From assembly GCA_973895155.1 (NCBI GenBank), contig OZ316894.1, positions 25,668,001-25,732,000 of the forward strand: 64,000 nucleotides of DNA, written 5' to 3'. Below the pieces are notes generated by a model. It made no database searches, was not told the DNA's origin, and saw only the letters and a program-made list of their open reading frames with translations. The stretch comes from Marsupella aquatica. Taxonomy: Eukaryota > Marchantiophyta. This document shows positions 11,430-22,593 of the stretch, piece by piece. The position numbers and the translations under genes were made by a program. Position 1 is the stretch's first letter, and the number at the start of each line of letters is the position of its first letter.

Positions 11430-13340
11430 TTTTCAATCCCTTGGAAGGATCACTGGTGGAAGCTCATCTACAATCCATGTTGACTGTGCTACTCACCTAA
11501 GAAAAGCCCCGAGAAGAGCAAATAGCTTTGGGACACTCTGAAGCAATTGCTGGTGGTTCTCAAGCCCTGGGAGAAGATCGACAGCCCGAAAACACTAAAT
11601 GTCAACACTCATGATGGTTGACAACCTGAGTGTCTAAGCTGCCTACATGCAAAGAGCATGCAGTATGACAACCACAAGATACTCTCTTTGTTCCCTCCAT
11701 CCCCCCTTATACCAGGATATTGAGCAGGATAGTGGGAGAGACAAGAACCAGGATAGTAACACTGAGGCTATTTTAACTAAGGCCCTAGCACCGATAGAAA
11801 TAAAGATTACAGCAAATACTTGAGGCACTGGATCTGTGAGTCAGACAAGACTAGATGGTCTCTCAGAGATCGCTGGCCTGATTAGTTGTGGTTTGCTTGT
11901 TTAGTTGGCGTGCCTGTGGGCGGCTGTCGTGTCACTGCTGGTGTGGCTTTCATCCCATGGGGGTGTTTTGGGATGTTTGCCCCTACCCTCTAAAAAAGTA
12001 AAATTTGCCATGTGTCTGGAAAAATTGATGAAGAGGTGGAATAATTTCCAGATCCTCTATGTGTCCGGTTCTACTGTCATGAGTTTTTGGTACCTAGCAC
12101 ATCATCATATGGCCTCCATACATGCACACTTATGGACAAGGGCACAATAATGGGGCCAATGGCTTCTTGGTTCAGGGTATGAGATGCCCTCAAGCATGGC
12201 AGAGAGAATGTCTGCAATTTATCCAGATGAGGGGATTTTCTCTAGAGCAAACAATTTGCGATCACTCAGCACATGGGCAGCTCAAGAAGCTTAATATGTT
12301 TAAATGTCTTGAAATGACATTGATCCTACACCGGTCTCCTGCAAGGAGCCACACATCTTGGATTTGATTGAGGCAAGGCAGACCACATACTTAAGATAGA
12401 GGTTTTTTTATGGTTTTAGGTGGACTTAAAATTTTTAGAGTGCTAAAACATGTGGATGATTTATATACAGTTTTATGAACTTCTCATGTATACACACTCT
12501 ATGGCATTGCGAATTGTCTAAGGCAATTAATTTTGGAAAATCAATTTTACTATCTATTGGATAGGATTCCAATTTTCATTTCCTTTGAATGTGCGGCATG
12601 TCATTGTCTATGTGTGAACTTCACTTGTGTTATGGTTTCACAAACGTAAATTATTCCTCTCTGCAGCTGTTCACATTCATTCTGGACAAACATAGTTTAG
12701 GAATGTAGAAATGTACACTATCTTTCAGGTCCAACCTAAGATGAGGCATGAATTCAATGGTAGTTCAATGTAATAGGTGCACAATGTAGGGCTGCAATGA
12801 GAGTAGATTGGCATACTAGGGGGTCAATGTGGAGTCACTTGGATTAGACCCCGGATTAGACAAGTCTAGCCATCAAATATTCAGATGCACGTGTTGTGAC
12901 ATAATTGTTTGTAGCAATGAGGAGTAGACTTAGAGTTGACCATTATGACTTCATCAAAAGGCGATAGGAAACTGCGTCTAGTAGTAGATAGCACTCTGCA
13001 CTGGTGCCTTCCACAGTGCAACATAGGAAGGCACAACGGGAAACTTTGCATTTGTGCACCTTAGAGCATCTAATTAGATTGGTTTACTGTAACACTATGT
13101 TGACCAAACCCAGCAAGTCTAACTAAGCCAAAAGGCAAATCCAATGGATTACCTGAAAGTTATCCAGTTGTGAGCTCTCTGTGTCTTTTGGTTACTAGAA
13201 CTATATTCTAGTGTCTGTATAGCACATTACCTGAAGTAGAGATTCATTCTTGAATAATTAGTATCCAGCATTGCCTATATGAGGAGGTACTAAACCTAGT
13301 ACCTCCATCTTGTATTGTTAATGCTCTAACAGTATATTAT
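11430..13340. other. Intergenic AT-rich sequence, nothing recognised
   Basis: Open frames at 11905-12150 and 12122-12367 are short and lack any familiar motif. No RNA gene, LTR or terminal repeat is apparent. Confidence 0.3.
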
Positions 13341-13347
13341 ATGTAGT

Positions 13348-13512
13348 AAGGATGATATGCCAAATTTACAGGACTGGTACTAAAAACCCCAAGAATGATC
13401 AGGCTTGCATTTTGGCATATCATCCTTATTACATATAGTATACTAAAAAAAGGTGTGAGGACATACTCAAAAACCCAGTAACCATCAGGCTTGCAATTTG
13501 GCATATCATCCT
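13348..13512. repeat. Inverted plus direct repeat of a TTTGGCATATCATCC motif
   Basis: AAGGATGATATGCCAAA at 13348-13364 is the exact reverse complement of TTTGGCATATCATCCTT at 13411-13427, so the two arms could form a 17-bp hairpin. The right arm with its ATCAGGCTTGCA leader is repeated directly about 86 bp later (to 13512). This may be the remnant of a small foldback element. Confidence 0.75.
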
Positions 13513-14373
13513 CACTACATACTAGCCTGATTACCCATTTTTTGAACATGAATAAAGGTGAGGACAATTATAAAGTGTCGACAAAATATATTTCCTAGTG
13601 TAATAAAATATTGTATCAATAGGCAAAAGGAAAACCCCACTTGAGAGATTTCTCCATCAAGAGGAAGATCCAACATACAAAGTTTCATGGCTCAAAATTA
13701 GTGGAGCAAGTATAAGGAAACCAAAACAGCTGAAAATTGCACTGCAATTTACCAAACAATTACAGTTTCTTTATATCTCTATTCCCATTTCCTCTGGGTC
13801 ATACTCTTGTTATGTTCCATTCTTATTTTGATAATTTGTAAGAAAAGAAATGAGTATTTGCTGGTATTATAAATTTTGTTGATGCACACATGAAGCATGG
13901 TTTCGCTGCATCATAATACTTCCAAACTCACCCCACCCGATCCCCTTTTGTACTCCCACCCCAGACTTTGATTCATGCCCCCTTAGATCGATGAAAACAA
14001 AAAGAACATTTGTGAAAAAATGATTCTACCTTTATTCCCTTTCATCTTTGCCCCATTTTGGTGTGAACCTTACTTTCAGTTTTGTCTTTACTAAGAGTCA
14101 TTGTGACATTGAAATGATGATAGAAACCATGGTACATATCATCATTTTAACACACATTCTCTCCATGCACACATGAATTTTGGTGGGGCCCTATAAGTCG
14201 TTTCATGCACATATGTTTTTTGTATGCACATATATTTTGGTGGGGCACTAGAGACAAGGTCTATTGGTTTCATTTTAGAAACCTAGACCCCAACTCTAGC
14301 TTCACTTTGCCTTTTATAAATAAGATAGTATACTAAACTACATATAGTATACTAAAAAAAGTTAACTGTAACT

Positions 14374-14502
14374 AATGTACACATTAAGGAAATAGAGTAC
14401 ACGTTTAGAGATGCTCTTAGAAGAACTGATTTGCATTTAATGTATGCATTAAGTAAATAGAGTACACGTTAGAGATGCTCTTAGAAGAACTGATTTGCAT
14501 TT
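14374..14502. repeat. Two-unit tandem repeat, about 65 bp per unit
   Basis: Unit 1 (14374-14438) and unit 2 (14439-14502) share CATTAAG.AAATAGAGTAC, AGAGATGCTCTTAGAAGAAC and TGATTTGCATTT. They differ by a few substitutions and one base of length. Non-coding, about 500 bp upstream of the small membrane-protein gene. Confidence 0.8.
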
Positions 14503-15018
14503 CAGAGGAGGTCCAAACTGGAGTACATCAAGCCAACTTTTCCATCCAGACAGGGGGGTCCATCAAGAGTACAGTATACCTCATTTTTATTGCCTTGGTA
14601 CCAAACGCAAGACTTGGCAATAAAGAGTGGTTGGCACTCCAAAGGCAAACAACAATACTGATAGACAGAACATTGATCCATGTGCAACAGAGGTCTCACG
14701 AACGCACCTTCTTTTAGGGACTTGCTCCGGACGTCCTGCCAAGTCGAAGCTTGAAATCGCGTCATAAACTTTCCCCGGGAATACACTCATCGTCAATTCA
14801 TTCAGAGAAAGCAAGAGAAGGAAGCTTGGATGAAAGGGTGGGGCGATCACGGAGTAGGAAGGAGGCCGAAATTCTAAGGAGGACCATCACTAATCGTAAT
14901 TCGCCTTCTTGACTTTCTCATTCATATATCGCAGAGCTCTGTTGCCTTCTTGCCGACAGGAATACCGGATTTCAAAGAGTGGGATCTGAAGAGGAAAATC
15001 GCGTGCGAGGAAGAGAAA

Positions 15019-15498
15019 ATGCCGCAGGGAGTTGGAGGGAGACCTGGAGGGGGAGGAAGCTATGGAGCGCAGAAAGTCCCTGGAGAGCCAGACAATGTGC
15101 TACTGGAGTTCATGCCCTTCGTTGTCGGTGCCCTAATCGCTGCTCATCTGTTGGCTTTTGTATCCTCCTTTCACGCCATGCCCTTGTTTTGTGCAACGCG
15201 TTTGCTGCATTAGTTTGCCTTTCATAACTATTTCAGGTGAGCTCCTGGATTGGATTACTCGTACAGCATGCTTGACTTGAAGCAAACATGTCAGGCAAAC
15301 AATTGCACCAACGAAGCGCTTTCCAATTTCTTTGAAAGTTTCTTGCAAATAACAGTTGTAACTTGAACCAAACTTTGCTTGATAGCAAATTGAATGTCGA
15401 TATTTGAAAAGCGATCCTTGACCGATCTTGCAAAACAGGCGTACTGGATCTACAGAGTAGCTGTTGAGAAACAACCACAGCGGCGTAAAGTTAGTTAG
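15019..15498 (+). CDS. Small conserved single-pass membrane protein (66 aa, two exons)
   Basis: Exon 1 (15019-15159) encodes a Gly-rich cytosolic or lumenal head, then PGEPDNVLLEF and a hydrophobic helix (MPFVVGALIAAHLLAF). The GT donor at 15160 joins an AG acceptor at 15437-15438 in phase 0. Exon 2 (15439-15498) gives AYWIYRVAVEKQPQRRKVS and a TAG stop. The protein has one transmembrane segment (about residues 32-51) followed by a basic tail. From memory, small uncharacterised plant membrane proteins share the same helix and a tail very like YWIYRLATEKQPQRRK, which supports both the splice junction and the frame. The ATG at 15019 was chosen over an upstream TTG in the same frame. Function is unknown. 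Confidence 0.78.
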
Positions 15499-16800
15499 AA
15501 TTTACGTGTTCTTGAAACCCGTCTTGTGTATCGACTTCACCATGGCAGCTGGGGAAGTATTGCACCACTTTACTGCAAGTTTGGAAAGGTTTGAGGATGG
15601 AGATCAGCAAAATATTTGTATACGGGGCAATTTGATCAACAAAGCCCATGACAAAGTTTAGTAACCCGTGGAGAGGAGTATTTCATAGAGACGTTGAGGG
15701 CATCATGAAAAACTCAAGCTGAGAATAGATCCCTTGACGCCCGCTGACCTTCGCTCAGATCAGTTTACGCTTACAAAAGTAAAGATGTTCATATGAAACA
15801 AGACCCTCGTCAAATCACTGACCTTGTGGGTCTTTTACAGTCCTTATAGACAAGCCGGAACTTCTCCTCGAGACGCTTGTGTATTTTGCCAGCAGCTTCT
15901 GAGATAGAGGCATCTACATTGAAATGTCAGAAGATCTTTGATGGATTCTTTCTTTTCAAGTCAATTATCGTGACATAGTACTTCGAAATTCTCTGAGCAT
16001 CTCTATGAGCGGTCTGATGTACTCGGTGCAGAGCTTGTCCGAGTCTCGAGTGACCATCATTCCTCTGCATTGCATTCTGCTTCATAACATGTGATTGAGC
16101 TCGCGTAAATGTTCTGGGTGGACTGGGAGTTTCATTGGAAATAATGATCATTTGGTACTGCGGTTCAGCATTGTAACTGGATTTAAGGATAAGAAATGGC
16201 TGTTCAGGCTGTTGCAGAACAGAACCATTCATGCAACAGCCTGATACCTTTCTCTTTTCCTTACTGAATGACTAGACGTAGAATCAATTAGTTTGATATT
16301 GTGGAACTTGGCAGCGATTTCTTAGACCCAAGCTTTAGTTATCAGCAGAGGTGCACTATTGAGAACTTATCGATGGTTTGCCCTATTATCATTGTGTAGA
16401 GATCTGTTTCAAAATACCTTCTGATCGATGCCGGGCACCATCTAGTATGCAAAGTTTTTCATATAAACACTGTTACCTGCTGTAACAAACACTAGTTCGG
16501 ATTTTGGCTTGCTAGTTACGCCTGTAAGCGACATGCATGAGTACTGAAATTTAGAGCAAATTCTCATGACAGCCCAACATTTTGAATTGCTGAAAGCTTG
16601 CGGGACACGTCGCATCCCGGGCCCAGGCTCATCTCCTGCGCGGTCCATCTTGCTTTACCAATTAAGCGGACTTTGCTGGAATTTCTATCTTCTTCTTGAT
16701 TACTGAAAGTGTAAAGACAGTTCTGTAGACTCTTTACAGCTTCACATGCACGAAGGTTTTACAAAGAGATTACGCAACTTGGTTGTCTGGGTGTGGGAAA
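15499..16800. other. Mostly non-coding, with two exon-like minus-strand pieces
   Basis: On the minus strand, 15917-15824 reads DASISEAAGKIHKRLEEKFR and onward to KRPTR before a good donor (AG|GTCAGT). Another open piece, 16087-15960, reads SRLGQALHRVHQTAHRDAQR. They look like helical protein, but no splice sites join them in phase and the continuation has stops. They may be relic exons of an unidentified gene or chance frames. Confidence 0.25.
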
Positions 16801-16809
16801 CAATTCAGA

Positions 16810-17145
16810 GTTTATTATTGAATGATCAACGTGAGATGAGAAACCCAAGCCAAGGAGGTGGATGAACCCAAACTGCTACCAGATGGTGTTTTTTTGCATC
16901 ATGGCGTCGAAAAACTAGGAGTCATTTATGGGTGCAGAATTTCCCATTTTTTGAGAAACGGTCGCTGCTTTTTGTGGTATCTTCGGCCGACTCCAACAGC
17001 AACAACTGAAGGTCAATAATTCGAATGATCAACATAAAATGTGAGACCCAAGCGAGGGAGGTACTTTGACCCAGCCACCAGATCTGTCTTTGATACCATG
17101 GGATCTGAAACCTAAGGTTCATTCAAGGTGCAGAATCGCCTGGGA
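16810..17145. repeat. Degenerate direct duplication (about 145 bp units)
   Basis: Two blocks around 16810-16955 and 17010-17145 share GAATGATCAAC, a GAGAC/AAACCCAAGC-like stretch, GGAGGT, ACCAGAT and GGTGCAGAAT. The copies are quite diverged. Non-coding. Confidence 0.5.
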
Positions 17146-17285
17146 CCGTGAATGTTTTCTCCAATTTCTATCCCACTCACCTGCCTTCGACTATATTTCT
17201 TCTGGTGTGGTATATCCCAGCGGCTGAGGTCGGTGTTAAATTTGATCGTGTCTTTGGTTGGCACAGAGCCATGGTTGACTACGGG

Positions 17286-17621
17286 CACGGTGGTTGTGGT
17301 ACCGGGAAGCAATAATGGTGAAGCGAATTCTTTCCCAATTCGCTAACACTGGTGTGACTGCTGTCTTAACAGATAAGATGATACTAAGGCCACAAAGCCG
17401 AGGGATTGGGTGATAACAGCATTCAAACCAGTCTACATCAAGCTGGGGGAACAACGGACACGGTGGTTGTGGTACCGGGGGCCAACAATGGTGTAGCGAA
17501 TTCTTCCCCACTTCGTTAACAATGTGTGACTGTTGTCTTAACAAATAAAGATGACACTAAGGCCTCAAAGAGGAGGGATTGGGTGATAACGGCATTCAAA
17601 CTAGTCTACATCAAGCTGGGG
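17286..17621. repeat. Two-unit tandem repeat, about 164 bp per unit
   Basis: Both units (17286-17449 and 17459-17621) begin CACGGTGGTTGTGGTACCGG. Both run through AGCGAATTCTT, TGTGACTG, TGTCTTAACA, GAGGGATTGGGTGATAAC and GTCTACATCAAGCTGGGG. Differences are scattered. An open frame across them is a by-product of the repeat. Confidence 0.85.
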
Positions 17622-18428
17622 AAAGCTCTTTCAAGATATTCCTCGAACATCCCGGGCCCTGGTGGTCTGACTTCATCTTTCTGTCAGAGGTGGAGAGATG
17701 ACCAGGTGAAGAGCCAACTCGGAGATGTGGACACTTGACATCGAAACATTGGACAGCATTACCAAAAGGCGCTTGAGGACATCAAGGGTGGTTAGCTCGA
17801 AAAGGGAGACTGGATCTTAACTCAAAAAGTAACAACGCTGTATGCGGAGTCCAAGATGTTCATGAGTGCCTACAGCTCCGTTTAAAGCAAAATCCTGCAA
17901 ACCTAAGATCCTGCAGACGAAAAGGCTTTTGCTTGAGCATTTTTCCAGGCTTTACTGAAATATATATGCCAAGGAATTTAATATCGTCGGATCGCCACTG
18001 GCCCTTTTCGAGGTAGGACTTGACAAGAGCTCTACTGCCTAAAGAAGAATTCGTGGAAATAAATGGGAAGTCTTTTGCCTAGAGACGCGAGTATCGTTAT
18101 AGTTGGATCCCTTGGGTCGACCCGTCTTCATGGCCAGCTTAGTTCTGATTGTCATCTAGGCTTTGCGAACTTAGAAATTGTAGGATAATCAAGTCATTCA
18201 TTCAGTTTCAATCTCCCATCATTTATCGTCAAAAGTCTCGAAAGTTGCCCTACAGATTCACTTCCAGGAGATTGTCCTGTGTAGATCCCGAGTGAAAACA
18301 ATCGATGTGGACTGAAGTAGCATACAGCTCGCGGCCGAGTAGCTTTACTGCTAGGTCTTGCAGACATTTCTGTTGGGTCTTTTTCATCAACATGGACCGG
18401 CTAGAAATTTAAACTGCGACCTCCCGAG

Positions 18429-19180
18429 TACATTGTGTCAATTTCATGGGTTCCAGTGGGAATCATTTCCAATATCTTCCCTTGAGCTATGAGTCCCAGT
18501 GGTTTTGAACTTTCAAGGGTTCTAGTGTGGATCATATCCAATATCCTTCCCTTGAGTGCGTCACATCATAGCGCTCTAGCAATGAGCTACAGGCCCAGTT
18601 TCTGCACTCATGATGCTCTACCACAGAGCTGGCAGGCCCAGTTTCTACACCTTCATGGGTTCAAGTGTGGATCATTTCCAATACCCTCCCTTGAGCCACA
18701 TTATAGTGCTGTAACACTGCTGCATGATTCATGGGTTCATACTAACACCCTCTCTTGAGCCACACTGGCTTTAAAAGAGACTCACATCTTTAGCTCTGAT
18801 ACCACAGGCCCAGTTTCTGCACCTTCACCAAATGTGGATCATTTCCAATACCCTCCCTTGAGCTATCTAACTATCCAACTATCTATGAGCACTGCTGCAT
18901 TCCTACACTTGCTTGCATTCCTATGAGCACTGCTGCATTCATGGGTTCATTTCCGACACCCTCCCTTGAACCACACTCCTGTGAGAGAAACTCATAATCT
19001 TTGGCTTTGATACCATGTTGGAATTTTCCTAGGAGACGGGTTAGGAATTAATTGTACCTGGGACCTCCCGTGCACATCTTCATGCTTTACCACTGAGCAA
19101 CAGGCCCATAGGACTCCACCTTCATGGGTACGCGTCTTATCATTTTCAACAATTTCAATTACAATGAATGACAATTAACA
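18429..19180 (-). repeat. Array of degraded LTR/PBS-like units
   Basis: At least five copies of a motif close to CATGGGTTCAAGTGTGGATC ... CCAATACCCTCCCTTGAGCC occur between 18450 and 18980. Two carry TAGCTCTGATACCA (near 18791) or GGCTTTGATACCATGTTGG (near 19005). On the minus strand these become CCAACATGGTATCAAAGCC, the form an LTR end followed by an initiator-Met primer-binding site takes in plant Copia elements. No coding part survives. Probably nested or tandem remains of a small LTR element. Confidence 0.5.
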
Positions 19181-19364
19181 GCAGGAAAAAATGAGTTCCT
19201 CTGAGAGCAGATTATGTGCTTACAATGTGCTCTCTTCGTCTCAAAATAGTCGACTGTAGCGTTAAAATAATTCACACGGGAACGACGTATTCAAGAACGA
19301 GATTTTAATGAATAGCATTGTTTCGTCTGAGGCATATCAAGGAGTTTAAGTTGTGGCCGATAAA

Positions 19365-19993
19365 TCAACACGGACATGTTCTGTGATTATCAGGCCTGTG
19401 AAGGACCTTGACAATCCAAAACAAAGCCTGATGCGTTTTGAGAGCGTTGTACCAATCTACTAAAACCCATAAACCTCCGTACGATAGTATTTCTCTACAC
19501 CCATTGTCCACCCTTGCAATCCAAGTATCTAATTCCCATTCCCAAGTAGCAGAGTAGAACTTTGACAGGAGCAGATAATCATAGACATTTGTTGGGTCAA
19601 AGACGACTCGCTTCGAATGCATTTTCCCATCCTCCCATATATTAATCGAGATGCTGAGGCCGCCAGGCAAGAGACTCTTTGGTCTAGCGACTCTCAACAT
19701 CACTATGAGACAGTCTCCATCCTAGACCATCCCTTGGGTAATGTTTATTTTGCTTTTGGTGGAGTGTGTTGTGTCTGGTTGTTTGTGCCAAACATAGCTA
19801 CATTGTCAGGCCATCCAAAGTAGGTCTGCGTACCCATTTCCCAAGTAGTAACTTGGAAAATGATGCTCCATGCACCTAGCCCCTCAAACATTTGTACTGG
19901 GAACATGATGCTCCCATTGACAGAGCCACTGAAACATACAACCCCTCTGGCCATGACACCTTTTACATCTTCACTCCACGACACGCTTCTCAT
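19365..19993 (-). pseudogene. Possible relic of an unidentified protein gene
   Basis: Two adjacent minus-strand open segments in different frames, 19993-19745 and 19703-19365, both look protein-like (for example WSIIFQVTTWEMGTQTYFGW and WVLVDWYNALKTHQALF). The style recalls plant F-box-associated/kelch-type domains, but no motif is decisive. The frame change suggests a frameshift or a missed intron. Confidence is low. Confidence 0.22.
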
Positions 19994-20934
19994 TTCGAAA
20001 ATGTTTTCAAAACCAAAGTTTGACCTTCAATATATCCCTTGATACCCAGCAGAATTTGCTCTGCTTAGAGTAGTTAGAGGAGATTTGGAAAGATCTTTCC
20101 ACCTAGTTTATTATCTCTAGTAAAGAATTGCGAGAATTATGAATTCCTATTGATTAGTCCATCGCAAATTAAAATGTCCACTCTTTAAATTTCTGAGCAA
20201 CTAACTTTGACGTTCAATCTCTCCAGATATATCCAATGGAATCTTACTTTTTTGGGTGTGTTAGAAAGAGCTTGGGAAGATCTTCCCAGTGAGCATATAT
20301 TTAAATTTCACTGAAAATTGAGAAATCAGGTTGCAAAATGTGGAGGTCCATCCTAGCTACGATTTCTAGAAACTTGGTTCACAAAAATCAACCACTATAA
20401 TAACTGAACCCGCCAATTCTGGTGGATTGTCTGCTTAGTACAAATCTTAGAGAGGCAGGACCTAATAGTGGGCTTAAGCTGATCAAGCAAAAGCAGTCAT
20501 ACAGGTTGGCATACAGCCAGGGTACTCCTGCCTGCCTGCCCTTTGCCCGCTTGTAAGGAGAAAAATATGGGATTAACAAAAAGACAAGAAAAATAAATTA
20601 AAATTAACATAAATTAATTATCCCTTTTGTTGCACTACCATGCTTGGACTCCACGAAGCTGCCACTGTAGTCCACCAGTGTCCACCATCTTGCTTCCTTG
20701 CACCATAGCCCTGCCTCTCTCCAACAACAATGGTGACCAAAATGACATTTCCTAAACAACAACACCCAACCAAAACAATAAGACTTCCATACTTACAAAC
20801 ATGACTACACTGGTGACATACTAGGAACAATAACACTTGTGCTACTTGCATATCTTTGCCTCATCTCAAGATTTCTGTTCAGTACACTTCTGGGTGTTAA
20901 GCCAACAACTTCATGGTCACAGCGACAATGCATT

Positions 20935-21420
20935 GTTGGGTGCTTCTAACTAACCTAAAACAGCTGTCAATCTGCCTTATATGTAGCAAAAAAGCAAGAC
21001 ATATGGAAACTGTTGAGATTTCCTGAACTTTCTGGAGAAAAAAAATTAAACTGTTTTTGTAAATGGGAAGAGTGTACACTGAGTGACATGGTAATCTTTG
21101 AAAATTCATAGCTCTCTCATTATGAATGAGAGTTCACTGGCAATATGAAACTTGTTTGAGGTATTTTTCAAGCTGCTTCCTTGGCTGCTTCTAATCAACC
21201 CAAGAACAGCAGATTCTCCTGCATATCAAGGGAGAAATTGATGATCAAAGTTTTCTGATAAAAATTTCAAACGCGTGAAGAATGGGAAGAACTTATAGTG
21301 TAGTGGGTGTCACTGTTTATGGGATAATTGTATGGTTCACAAGCTCTGTCCATCCTGGCTTCAGATTCTCTCAACTAAATGAAAAGTTTAGTGAGAAAAC
21401 TCGTTGATTGGGAAAATTAG
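20935..21420. repeat. Degenerate tandem duplication of about 245 bp
   Basis: Blocks beginning TTGGGTGCTTCTAACTAACC (20936) and TTGGCTGCTTCTAATCAACC (about 21181) continue in parallel through AACAGC, AATGGGAAGA and GTGTCACTG/GAGTGACATGG-type segments. They are strongly diverged. The surrounding 20.0-22.4 kb is otherwise AT-rich and shows no gene. Confidence 0.45.
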
Positions 21421-22416
21421 AATGGTCACCGGGGAAAGTATGGGAACAAGTAAAAATTATATCTTTTGGCAGTTGAGCAACTCGAGCACGCAAGAACTGG
21501 CACCAAGCAGTATGGTAAGTGCAAGTGTGTTCACAAGCTTCACCAGTCATTTCCCACAGACTGTTGCCCTCCAAAATGCCCTGCAAACACACAGACTAAC
21601 AATTTTGAGCATCTAGACTCTAGACTCAGTGGTAGATGATTTTTCTGGTTGTATATTATTATCCTTTCATTGTTTATGGAGGAATATACTTAATGGACAT
21701 CCAAACACAACTTTTTTATTTAACCAACCCAAACATGTAGGATTTCACCCTGTGGACCCAAAAATGGATTCCCTCCCAATGGACCTCCGAGCCCACTCTG
21801 TACAACAATGTTCTTGTGAAAGGGTGCACCACAGAATCCAGATTTACTGAGTATCTGTAGGATACCATGGTTAGGTCAGTGTAGTAATAATGTCAACAAT
21901 AACTTACTATGCACTGCATGGACCACGCAAGCGCCGGACTAGCCCCTGGCCACAATGAAACCAAGAATGCAACACAATGAAACCAAGAGTGCAACACGGG
22001 GCTTCATACTCTGGTTGAATACAATATGGTTATTGTATTCCAACTACAAATTAATTAAGGAGCTTGCGGCAACATCAAATCATGGGAGTGCCGTTCTTCC
22101 TGAGCCTGTTAGCTTTGTAGAATACAATGTGGCTATAGTCATAGTCGATTGCATTTGACAAACCTGTCACACACTCAAAAACAGTATAACATGCTGCAGT
22201 TTACAGTGACATTCTCGAGTTTTAAGGATTACACATTGCTTTAGAAGAACATCTGACATGAATGGGACCTGGTGGATCCACAGGTCCACTAGACAAAAAT
22301 ATGCAATCTTTTGGTCTAATAAAGTTGCATTTGAAGGTCCATGAAATATCTCTCTCTAGTTTATGGAGACTAATGCCGTCCAGATTAGGATTGGGACAAT
22401 TAATTCTAAAGTACAA

Positions 22417-22479
22417 ATCTCTTGCATTAATCCTTTGTTATGAGGAGGGCACTTTTACTAAAAATAAAGAATCTCTCGC
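22417..22479. repeat. Left unit of a host tandem repeat split by the Copia insertion
   Basis: This unit (CATTAAT ... GAGGGCAC-TTTACTAAAAATAAAGAATCTCTCG) matches the sequence starting at 29045 on the other side of the retrotransposon with only a few differences. Before insertion the two units were adjacent, and the last five bases, CTCGC, were duplicated as the target site. Confidence 0.85.
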
Positions 22480-22593
22480 TGTTAGACTCTACCTGGTGAC
22501 CGGACGACCGGATCAGCCAATCACCGGACCGACACCACTATATGTACCAACCACCATAGGCTATACATGATTCATTCCATTCATACTCTCACA
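22480..22593 (+). repeat. 5' LTR of the Copia element (114 bp)
   Basis: Begins TGTTAGACTCTACCTGGTGA and ends ATACTCTCACA. It is identical to the 3' LTR except for a G/A at the TATATGTACC site and a T/C in CACCATAGG. A TATATGTA stretch in the LTR could serve as its TATA element, which is an inference. Confidence 0.95.

Noticed and set aside
16640-16670. tRNA-like CTTAATTGGTAAAGCAAG on the minus strand
   Set aside because: Resembles a D-arm only; no anticodon stem, T-arm or acceptor stem could be fitted.
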